Origin: Euperipatoides rowelli
Lineage: Eukaryota; Onychophora; Udeonychophora; Euonychophora; Peripatopsidae
Strand: one strand, 5' to 3'
Assembly (NCBI GenBank): GCA_003024985.2
Contig: PXIH01S0003218.1
DNA: 11,959 nucleotides
The translations under genes were made by a program, and so were the position numbers. Positions 1-7,002 of the stretch are shown one piece after another. The stretch's first letter is position 1; each line of letters opens with the position of its first letter. The notes below the pieces were generated by a model. It had not been told where the DNA came from, did no database searches, and saw only the letters and a list, made by a program, of their open reading frames with translations.

Positions 1-224
1 CCCGAAGTCACTATGGATTGCCTACTGCCATTGCACTTTGGTATAGGTCGCTTAACGGCTCCTGTAGTGTACTTGATTCTGATTCTGATTCTGATGTCAT
101 AAAGGTTATTAATGTAACATCTAGAGCTGTGGAGTCAGAAAGTCCGACTCAATTTAAAGCAGTCAGTCTAAGTCGGGTACAAATGGACAGACTCTGGCTT
201 CAAAATAAAAACTTATGGTCCTAA
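1..224 (+). CDS. Probable 3'-terminal coding exon of an unidentified host gene (partial)
   Basis: The frame is open from the left edge of the window to a TAA at 222-224, about 73 codons, so the true start or exon boundary lies outside. No internal ATG is convincing as a start. The only in-frame methionine is near the end, in the segment SRVQMDRLWLQNKNLWS, which fits a C-terminal exon. A hexanucleotide run (GATTCT three times at 75-92, then GAT) encodes an acidic DSDSDSD tract. The C-terminus is rich in Leu, Trp and Asn. There is no signal peptide or membrane segment. Codon and base use is less AT-biased than in the following DNA, and two AATAAA signals lie downstream, as expected for the end of a transcript. 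I do not recognise the protein family. A chance open frame or a repeat-derived fragment remains possible. Confidence 0.45.
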   Translation, partial: RSHYGLPTAIALWYRSLNGSCSVLDSDSDSDVIKVINVTSRAVESESPTQFKAVSLSRVQMDRLWLQNKNLWS

Positions 225-250
225 AGCAACTCTATTTGATTTTATCTGCT

Positions 251-256
251 AATAAA
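251..256 (+). terminator. Polyadenylation signal AATAAA (proximal)
   Basis: A canonical AATAAA lies 27 bases after the TAA that closes the open frame at 1-224, followed by a T-rich stretch. This position suits a short 3' untranslated region. In DNA this AT-rich the hexamer also occurs by chance, so the assignment rests on its position. Confidence 0.35.
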
Positions 257-355
257 TTTTGATATAGTTTTTTAAAAAATCTGATCTTTTTTTTAATATA
301 TTTTAATTATTGTACTTGAATTTATTTACTTTTTATAGCTTAAAAATTCATTTTG

Positions 356-361
356 AATAAA
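356..361 (+). terminator. Polyadenylation signal AATAAA (distal)
   Basis: A second AATAAA lies about 130 bases after the stop codon at 222-224 and just before the minisatellite. Either signal could end the same transcript. The DNA between them (225-355) is very AT-rich and holds nothing else. Confidence 0.3.
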
Positions 362-430
362 GAAAATAATTTTTTATGGTTGACTGAGATTTAAATATAA
401 GTATTATGAGTTTAATACTTACAGTATGTT

Positions 431-811
431 GTAAAAATGAATTTGATTCAAAGGGTTTGTGTACAGACTCACACCATGGACAATATGTATGGGGAGCCAC
501 ATAGCCACTATTAAAATGAGTTCGTCAAACTCCATGGTGTATTTTGTAGGGAGAACCACAATTAAAACGAATCTCTGTCTAAGGTTATAGGTACAAACTC
601 CATGGGTGTATTATGTAGGGGAAGCCCCATTTCAAATGAGTGAGTCAAAGGTTTTTGGTACAGACTCCTGGGCTTATGTTGGGGAAGCCATTTAACAAGG
701 TTTAAAATGAATTTGTGTTTAAGATTTTGGGTACAGATTCCACGGGTGTATTATGTAGGGGGAGCCACATTTAAAACTAGTCTGTCGAAAATTTTGGGTA
801 CAGATTCCACA
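431..811 (+). repeat. Degenerate ~67 bp minisatellite, about 5.5 copies
   Basis: Units begin with GGTACAGA(C/T)TCCA at about 460, 590, 657, 730 and 797. One unit starting near 530 has lost this head. A partial tail copy lies at 431-459. The middle of the unit reads about GTGTATTATGTAGGGG followed by AGCCACATTTAAAATGAG, and it ends in a run like GTCAAAGGTTTTG. Complete units are 67-73 bp. The copies differ by many substitutions and small indels, so the array is old. No open frame runs through it. Confidence 0.85.
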
Positions 812-1638
812 GCCCTGATAAGTTATATTAATTTTCTAAATTTCACAATAGAACTCATTTTAATAACAAATTTATAATTTTTTCACAAATATTAAAAATT
901 ATATTTTCCAGCCTCCCCAAATTCAATATTTATAAAAAGAATTTGATAGTACAGAAGAAAAAAAAATGTCTGTTTAAAAAGATGTCTTTAGTTTTATCAT
1001 GTTTTATAAAGTAGACTTCAGAAAGTGAGAATACGAAACAATCTGTGACACTGACAAATACTGTATATTTCCTACCAAGTTATGCAGCACCTATAATGAT
1101 AGTCCACCCCATTGGGATTGTCAATTTGGGTCAACAGGATGACATTAAGTGACCTTAATTGCAGGCGACTGCATCAATGTTTCTTCAAACATTAGTAGAT
1201 CATCGTGTTTGGTCGTCTCTTTCCTTTCCTCATATAACTTTGTCTTCCATTTCAGAGAAAACTAATTATTGGCAACACACCATTACATGTAAATTGTTGG
1301 AAAACTAATCAAAACGGATTTCTGTTTTAAATAAAACATGTTGGACAGGCAAAGACTTGACAATTTCTAAACAGGTCGATTTGCAACAGAGTCTTTTAAA
1401 GCATCGATGAGAGATAAGAATCTGAAAAAAATCGGAATTATAATTTTTAAAACATTAAGAGATGACATCCATTAATAGTGGTAGGATCTTACTTACTTAG
1501 CCTACACTATGTAATTAAAGAACAAGTTATAGTTAAAATGCAGGGAGACCATTCTTTCAAGTCTCTGCCACTAGGAATGATTTTATAGTGTTATGTACTG
1601 AATAACAAAACAAAAGAACAACTTAGTTTAACAACTAA
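812..1638. other. Mostly single-copy spacer, no convincing gene
   Basis: The DNA is AT-rich at first (812-1010), then compositionally balanced at about 1015-1420. Within it, 1015-1152 is open for 45 codons on the plus strand. At 1216-1255 a pyrimidine-rich tract ending in TTTCAG looks like a splice acceptor. It is followed by 24 open codons to a TAA at 1328-1330, which overlaps an AATAAA (1330-1335). These could be chance, a small terminal exon, or part of a conserved noncoding segment. No RNA gene or transposon end is visible. Confidence 0.4.
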
Positions 1639-1748
1639 TGATTAATTTATTAACAACTAGAAAAGCTAATCTGAAAAACTACATTTAGAGGTTGTTTTAC
1701 ATCACTGTCTAAAACTGGATCCATAACCCTTGCATGGCCAGAGCATTA
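1639..1748 (+). repeat. Dispersed ~110 bp repeat, copy 1
   Basis: This segment aligns almost without gaps, at roughly 75-80% identity by eye, to 6775-6885 in the same orientation. It starts with the shared word TGATTAATTTATTAAC and ends near GCATTA. I see no terminal inverted repeats, poly-A tail or coding frame, so the repeat class is unknown. It could be a miniature element fragment or a worn long terminal repeat end. Confidence 0.7.
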
Positions 1749-2084
1749 GTTTTAGTCTAAAATATTGTGCTAGATTAGCTACACCACAATATCCCTGGCT
1801 TAAGTGAGCGCTAGCCGATCTAGTGGTTTACACTGTCTGGTTGAATATTGTATGGTTTTCATTGGGCTAGCATGACTGCAATGCTATAGGTTGTAGTGAT
1901 GGTATAGGCGTTGTCCCTGTGATGCTGGCACTTATGTTGGTGTGTCCAATTGTCTATCTGTGTAGTGGGCTAGTAGGTTAGATATTGATATTAGGCTTGG
2001 GGGGGGGATTACTGTGTCTCAGTTGATCCTAATGAATAGGATGAAAATAAAGAATTATGGGCCAACTTCAGGTTTCTTAAAGGT
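1749..2084. other. GT-rich spacer without a gene
   Basis: This stretch is richer in G and T than its surroundings and contains a nine-base G run near 2000-2008. No open frame, repeat pair or transposon end could be supported. Confidence 0.4.
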
Positions 2085-2790
2085 ATTTTTATATCCATTT
2101 ATGGGCATATGACATCCCTTTACAATACATTATGGGATAGCTTCTGGTTTATACCCCACCCAGTTCCAATAGGACCATGTAACATTCAAGATGGCTGACT
2201 TCCTGTTCCTGTTTTTTAAAGTTATAAGGGTTTTTAAATGTCTAATATGGACATACGGCATCACATGATATCACTTCTGGTATAGACATCTCCCACAATT
2301 GATATTTGTAGGCCAATCCGGGTCTTTCCAAGATACCTGAATTTCAAGATGGTAGCACTCCCCAATCAGTTTTTTGATGTCACTATCGGTTTTAGTCACA
2401 TGATATCACTTTCGGTCCCAAATTTCAAGATGGTGGCACTTCAGGTTCTGGTTTTATAGTGTCACATCTGGTTTTTTTCTCAAAAAGTACCTTTTTATGT
2501 ACCACTTCTAGGGACTTTTTGAAAAAATTTGAAATCGGAAAATGTTGAGTCATACAGTTGATTCCATTACTTTAAGAATTTATTAACTTTATAATTTTCT
2601 CACGCTTTTCTCTAATGTTAAAATCGCCATATCATTTTCCCCACACTATGGTAATGTATTGTGTATTGTAGCCTAAATGTCATATCTTCGTAACCGCTTA
2701 TCACAGAGACATAAGGTTTGGAACTTAATACCTAAAAAAATTATCTCTACAACCCACCCCCTCCAAAAATATTATATATAAAAAATCAGA
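2085..2790 (+). repeat. Left arm of a large diverged inverted repeat with YY1-like and ETS-like modules
   Basis: This arm is homologous to the reverse complement of about 5331-6292. The clearest match is a perfect 26 bp block at 2309-2334, paired with 5895-5920 and containing GGCCAATCCGGGTCTTTCCA. Other matches pair 2130-2143 with 6174-6189 (TATGGGATAGCTT), 2544-2563 with 5543-5562, and 2577-2601 with 5505-5529 (23 of 25). Inside are repeated words: AAGATGGCTGACTTCCTGTT at 2188-2207, AAGATGGTAGCACT at 2346-2359 and AAGATGGTGGCACTTC at 2427-2442, plus several TATCACTT(C/T)YGGT variants. AAGATGGC matches the YY1 core and ACTTCC the ETS core. No coding frame is present. Confidence 0.8.
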
Positions 2791-2886
2791 TTAATTTGTG
2801 GGTAATATTAGGCTATAGACAAGTAGGCCTATGTCATTCCTGTATGCACAGTATACAGTATAGGTTTTGTACCTGGATACTCCTCA

Positions 2887-2926
2887 TAATAATAATAATA
2901 TAGATGTGTGTGTGTACATACACATC
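2887..2926. repeat. ATA microsatellite followed by a 24 bp near-palindrome
   Basis: An (AAT)n run at about 2887-2901 is followed by GATGTGTGTGTGTACATACA and its ending CATC (2903-2926). The latter reads nearly the same on both strands and could form a short hairpin. It probably arose from a (GT)n repeat. Confidence 0.6.
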
Positions 2927-3110
2927 ACATTCGATGTTCATGTTGTATCACAAATCATTTCTAGGAAATCAAAATAGTGTTTATGCATTTATTCATGTTC
3001 GACTTTATCGTTACATTCAAGCTTTCATACAGAGCAGTCAGCGTGATAGTTAGCTCGTAATTGATAGTATTTTTTGGTTTCTCTTTTAATTGCTATCAAA
3101 ACATATCAAG

Positions 3111-3479
3111 ATGTTGAGATACTTGAATAATGTTATGGAGTTCCTTGTTAATTTCATGAATCATGTACAAAATATCAAAGACCATGAAGACATATTCATT
3201 ATTTTATACAGTATAATTTTGCAAAGGTCACTAACTGTCACCGAAGTGATACCCGATGGGTATGATGATGTAGATTAGGATAGCTATAAACTATGTATGG
3301 CCTTAATGAAAACTAGAACATTAGAAATTTATAATGAGTTTGGTGGACTATGCCATAGAGCGGGTTTTGATAACAAAATACTGTGTGGTTAATACTGTAT
3401 CTTCNATCTTCTGCATTACTGCCATGGCTACAGTGTGTTGGACATTATTAATGTTTTGGGGAAAAACCGAAAAAGATAA
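3111..3479 (+). pseudogene. Possible decayed coding region, one frame with two internal stops
   Basis: Starting at ATG 3111, one frame runs for 55 codons to a TAG (3276-3278). The same frame continues open for 37 codons to a TAA (3390-3392) and then 28 codons to a TAA (3477-3479). Two internal stops in about 120 codons is far fewer than expected in DNA this AT-rich, and the segments are not low-complexity. The first ends in an acidic stretch (VTEVIPDGYDDVD); the second contains LEIYNEFGGLCHRAGF. An in-frame stop closely precedes the region, so 3111 is the best visible start. I do not recognise the family. It lies between the inverted arms and faces the minus-strand relic at 3734-4220. An ambiguous base at 3405 falls inside. 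Confidence 0.35.
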
Positions 3480-3543
3480 TATTTTTATCAACTTTTATAT
3501 TAACAAACATTTCAAAACAATAGAGCCTTTGAAGATCTTGTAA
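3334..3543 (+). CDS. Short open frame with a hydrophobic segment, overlapping the relic at 3111-3479
   Basis: An ATG at 3334 opens 69 codons to the TAA at 3541-3543, in a different frame from the relic it overlaps. The middle (about residues 17-42, including FCITAMATVCWTLLMFWG) is hydrophobic enough for one membrane span, and the tail is basic and AT-driven. An AATAAA at 3545-3550 directly follows the stop. I see no family resemblance. With two overlapping frames both unusually open, at most one is likely to be the real or ancestral one; this one lacks internal stops but is short. The residue at 3404-3406 is uncertain because of an N. Confidence 0.2.
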   Translation: MSLVDYAIERVLITKYCVVNTVSXIFCITAMATVCWTLLMFWGKTEKDNIFINFYINKHFKTIEPLKIL

Positions 3544-3544
3544 T

Positions 3545-3733
3545 AATAAAATATTGTTTTGAAAATATATTTTATTTATTATTTCATGAAATCGCGCACA
3601 CACTTTTTAAAAAAATATTAACATTTATTTTTAAAAACATATTTTTCTACCATTTTATAAAAATGTTTAAAATAAACTTTATTAAAAAAAAATAATAAAT
3701 AAAATCAAAATGTCTATTTTGGTTATGTCTCTT
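3545..3733. other. AT-rich spacer with AATAAA motifs
   Basis: This extremely AT-rich stretch separates the plus-strand frames from the minus-strand relic. AATAAA at 3545-3550 could serve a plus-strand transcript. Further AATAAA and TTTATT words occur on both strands but are expected by chance here. Confidence 0.4.
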
Positions 3734-4220
3734 TCACTCTTTGGATTCATCTTTTGTGGTGGGAGGAAATTTAATCTTCGAGACCACACTCATATCCGAT
3801 AAAAGGGATGTGGTTCTTTCTTTTTGTTGATATGATTTTATCACTGGTGGATGGTCCATATACAATAAAGATTAGGGGATGTTGAGTTGTAAAAGGGCCT
3901 GTTGAAAGTTTTTTAGTCCCGGTGGATTATTTTTAGTTTTTATTTTCGCTAGAATTTTTTTTAAGCAAGTCCACAATATGTGTGTTCAGTAAAACATGAT
4001 GGTTTATTGAAATTTCATTTTTATCATTATAGTCCAAGAGGCTTGGATATTTACTCGTCACCTGTAGAATATTTTCAGCAGATTTTTGGCAAGTCTTTGG
4101 AATGAAGTTCAGAATGTTCTGGAAAGATTTCTGTGTCGATGAAGTTGTAGTTGAATAATTTTTTTTCCTCAGCTTTTTTTATTTGCGTGTAAATATTTCA
4201 TCAAGATTTGATTGTATCAT
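3734..4220 (-). pseudogene. Decayed protein-coding relic of unknown family
   Basis: On the minus strand an ATG at 4220-4218 starts 13 codons ending at TAA (4181-4179). The same frame is then open for 81 codons to 3936. After a TAA at 3935-3933 the apparent coding signal shifts frame near 3928, continues 18 codons to a TAA (3874-3872), then 45 more to the TGA at 3736-3734. Recognisable-looking pieces are FIPKTCQKSAENIL, NTHIVDLL and PPGLKNFQQALLQLNIP. They read as globular protein rather than low-complexity sequence. From memory, the order of a small helical block, a short Asp/Asn-rich turn, a 'hIVDLL' helix and a 'PPG..F...L..L.IP' ending recalls small uncharacterised proteins that accompany large DNA transposons of invertebrates; I could not verify this. 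Two stops plus a frameshift make it non-functional. Confidence 0.5.
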
Positions 4221-4264
4221 TGCGTTTTTTCAAATACGTTTGGGTATATTAGTGCATAACATTA

Positions 4265-4272
4265 CATATGCA
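4265..4272. repeat. Target-site duplication CATATGCA (left)
   Basis: CATATGCA directly precedes the left end of the foldback element and is repeated exactly and in the same orientation at 4965-4972, immediately after its right end. Confidence 0.85.
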
Positions 4273-4964
4273 GGGGACATATCACTTCTATTAGCAGAAA
4301 TCTAAGAACAAATTTATAGATTTTTCTTACCCTAGTGGTGTATTTTTAGTTTTTATTTTCATTTTTCAGAGGAGCTAAGCTTCGTTTTCACTACATTTTC
4401 TTCGTTTTGAAGAAAACCAGATCGTATACGCTCGGATTTCTTACTGGGAAGACATTTTGTCATTCGCTTAATGGCCAAAAAAGTCTCGTCAAACAGTTCT
4501 CTTCTCGCAGGGAGCTATTATTGTACAGAGGGCATTCTGGGTACTATATGTCATTTAAACATTTTGAATATTTATGGTAGGAATTAAATAGTATTTAGGG
4601 GATCTTGAAGGATGAAGGGTATATAATCTAGAATATATACCCTTCATCCTTCAAGATCCCCTAAATATCATTTTGTTTAAACGACATAAAAGTACCCAGA
4701 ATGCCCTCGTGTGCAATAATAGCTCCCTGCGAGAAGAGAACTATTTGACGAGACTTTTTTGGCCATTACGAGATTCACAAAATGTCTTCCCGATAAGAAA
4801 TCCGAGCGTATATGACCTAGTTTTCTTCAAAACTAAGAAAATGTAGTGAAAACGAAGCTTAGCTCCTCTGAAAAATGAAAATAAAAACTAAAAATACACC
4901 ATTAGGGTAAGTAAAATCTATAAATTTGTTCTTAGATTTCTGCTAATAGAAGTGATATGCCCCC
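4273..4964. mobile_element. 692 bp palindromic foldback transposon (non-autonomous)
   Basis: The element is almost entirely two inverted arms, 4273-4629 and 4630-4964, meeting at TCTAGA (4627-4632) with essentially no loop. The ends read GGGGACATATCACTTC on the left and GGGGGCATATCACTTC on the reversed right. By eye the arms are more than 90% identical over about 335 bp; the main length difference is roughly 22 bp near 4560-4600 in the left arm. An exact 8 bp direct repeat (CATATGCA) flanks it, showing transposition. No coding capacity remains. An 8 bp duplication is typical of hAT, P or Merlin-type elements; the GG terminus does not decide between them. A transcript through it would fold into a long double-stranded RNA. 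Confidence 0.9.
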
Positions 4965-4972
4965 CATATGCA
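4965..4972. repeat. Target-site duplication CATATGCA (right)
   Basis: This is the exact direct copy of 4265-4272, immediately after the right terminus of the foldback element. Confidence 0.85.
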
Positions 4973-5176
4973 AATTATTTTAATAAGATTGGCAATTTTG
5001 AAATTAGAAAATGTTAAAAACAAACAGGAATGATATACTTTTCTATAATTCTATATACTAATTGGAATAGTTCCGAAGCTNGTAACAGCGCCATCTAACG
5101 GGCTTATGTCAAACTTCTGTGATTAAAAAAAAGGTTTGGTGACTGTGCAATGGGCTTACTTACTAGTATTACCTAA

Positions 5177-5405
5177 AATGTAATTTTTAGGGGACGGGGG
5201 AGGGTTCCAATTTGTAGAACTTATTTGTTATGGTCCATAGTCTGTTGTTGTCCGTCATATTTGTATTTGTAAATCCCCTTTTTTTTTACAATGAACGATA
5301 TTCATTCTATAGCATTTCCAATATTTTTCTATAATTTATTTTAGAGTGGGTGGGCGTGGAAGGGTTCCTATTTAAATAGTTAATTTTTTATGCATAAAGG
5401 GCCAA
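5177..5405 (-). repeat. Two ~65 bp copies, period about 160 bp, at the inner edge of the right arm
   Basis: 5177-5240 and 5331-5405 share a pattern of TAATTT(A/T)TTTAG, a G-rich stretch, then AGGGTTCC (5201 and 5361). The second belongs to the right inverted arm; its partner in the left arm is the CCACCCCCTCC region near 2755-2765. The first copy appears to be a local duplication. The DNA at 4973-5176 between the foldback and this point is unremarkable apart from an AGCGCCATCTAACGGGC word at 5087-5103. Confidence 0.55.
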
Positions 5406-6292
5406 GCCGTATATCTATGATAGGTAGTTACTGAGAGATGTCATTTACAATACACAGTACATTAGACTATAGGCTAGAAGAATTATATAACTATTTTAAC
5501 GTTAGAGAAAATTATGAAATTAATAAATTCCTCAAGTAGTCAAATCAACTGTAGGACTCGACATCGTCTGATTTCAAGTTTTTTTTAAAAAAACTGGGGT
5601 GCCTGAAAACATCGATTATGAATAGCTTTTTGAAAATGAAGCTGTGACAACAGGAAGTAGTACATGAAAATTAACTTTCTGGGTGAAAACCAGAAGTAAT
5701 GCTATAAAACATGGAACAGGAAGTGTCGCCATCTAGAAAATTATTAGGTAAACTCAGGAATTTATTTGGAGTCGATTGGGACTGGAAGTGGTATCATGCA
5801 ACAAAAAATAGTTTTTTTTTGCCAAAACTGGAAGTGTTGACATAAAACCTGAACCTGGGGTGCTACCATTTTAAAATTCAACTGGGAGTCATGCATCTTG
5901 GAAAGACCCGGATTGGCCTAGAAATACCGGATTTGACATCAAATAGGAAATGATGTCATAAAAACCCTTTGTACTTTTAAGGAACAGGAAATTAGCCTTC
6001 TTGGAAAAGACCCATATTGGTCTAGGACAGTGTGAGGGGTCAAAAGCAGAAGTGATGATGTGATGTCTATGTTCTTATATGGTCATTAAAACTGTATATA
6101 CCTTTAAGCTACAGGAAGACAACCATTTTGGTTTTTCTGTGGATATACCGGAAGTGGGAGAGGCATAAATTGGAAGCTATCCCATAATACATCATAATAT
6201 GTCATATACCCAGATAAGACATAAAACCACATCTTAAATGTTAAGAAACAGGAAGTTAGCTGTCTTAAAAACACCCAGATTGACCCAGAACC
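5331..6292 (-). repeat. Right arm of the large inverted repeat, with extra internal modules
   Basis: Read on the minus strand this arm follows the left arm at 2085-2790 but is about 250 bp longer. It has extra copies of a module that joins a GGCCAATCCGGGTCTTTCCA-like word to AACTTCCTGTT. These words lie near 5895-5920, 5999-6027 and 6259-6290. On the plus strand, ETS-like cores appear as ACAGGAAG or CCGGAAGT (exact at 6148-6155), and a YY1-like word appears as CGCCATCT at 5727-5734 right next to AGGAAGTG. Several TGATGTCAT/TGACATCA-like words resemble ATF/CREB sites. A 63-codon minus-strand frame at 6104-6295 is repeat sequence, not a gene. Confidence 0.8.
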
Positions 6293-6508
6293 CATTTTTT
6301 CACCCTACTCATTTGGTTTTTTCAAATTTCTCCATCTTGAAAAATTATTTCAAAAGTTACTAGACTTTGTACCTCCTGAACTGCTCCTTGACGAAACCTC
6401 CATGGCCACATTACAGGAGTGTATATTCTTACCAAAGAGTGAGCAAATAGCTCGGGAATAATTTTGCCTTCGGAAGAAATTGAGGCATCTGATAAAAAAA
6501 AATATTGA
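6225..6508 (+). pseudogene. Possible broken coding remnant beside the right arm
   Basis: One plus-strand frame is free of stops for 78 codons, from just after a TAA at 6222-6224 to the TAA at 6459-6461. The part beyond the arm (from about 6300) reads like globular protein, for example LEKLFQKLLDFVPPELLLDE and MATLQECIFLPKSEQIARE. Immediately at the stop, the frame two bases on continues with a protein-like acidic segment (IILPSEEIEASDKKKY) to a TGA at 6506-6508, as if a single base had been lost near 6457. No start or splice site can be assigned and the family is not recognised. It could be an exon of a decayed gene, or an outer gene remnant of the same old element as the arms. Chance is not excluded. 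Confidence 0.33.
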
Positions 6509-6774
6509 ATACTTGATCAAACATAAGCATTATTTGAATAGGTAGACATAATATTAACTATAATTTCTTAACTTAATATAATTTACTAATTACCTAAATT
6601 ATTTTAAATTATTATTCCTTTATTAATGTTTAAAAAAAAAGAATGATGCCACTCTCAGTACTCTGGAAGAATCTTCTAGCAGCTCGGGAAGATTTTCAGT
6701 TTAAGATGAATATATACCCAGGGCCACAATAATAGGAAATTTTGGATCATAACGTGTTAACACTTCCTTGGAAG
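6509..6774. other. AT-rich spacer, nothing identified
   Basis: Long A/T runs dominate. A short GGAAGAATCTTC word near 6665 is a partial inverted repeat, weakly like a heat-shock element, but it is isolated. No gene or repeat is supported. Confidence 0.4.
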
Positions 6775-6885
6775 TGATTAATTTATTAACAGCTAAAGCA
6801 GCTAATCATCATTACTACATGCAGAGGTAATTTTATATCACTGTTCGAAAAATGCAAGCATAACATCTGCATGATCAGGGCATTA
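6775..6885 (+). repeat. Dispersed ~110 bp repeat, copy 2
   Basis: This is the direct-orientation partner of 1639-1748, sharing TGATTAATTTATTAAC at the start and GCATTA at the end with about 75-80% identity between. Downstream (6886-7002) is AT-rich DNA with a 16-base T run at 6939-6954; the short open frame there is carried by that run and is not a gene. Confidence 0.7.
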
Positions 6886-7002
6886 TCATGATTTTGGATT
6901 TATTACATACAGAATCCATCAAATGTTATCTTATACAATTTTTTTTTTTTTTTTCAAAATATAATTTTAAAACCAAAATAAATATTTATATCGTCGTCGT
7001 AA

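Noticed and set aside
1127-1154. GGGTCA and TGACCT words resembling nuclear receptor half-sites
   Set aside because: They are about 16 bases apart, a spacing not typical of known receptor pairs; single half-sites are common by chance.
6104-6295. Minus-strand frame of 63 codons
   Set aside because: It lies wholly inside the noncoding modules of the right inverted arm; the left arm does not preserve the frame.
2085-6508. Naming the central block a specific transposon or viral lineage
   Set aside because: The relics are too decayed and no hallmark catalytic motif (polymerase, integrase, ATPase) is visible, so only a general hypothesis is given.
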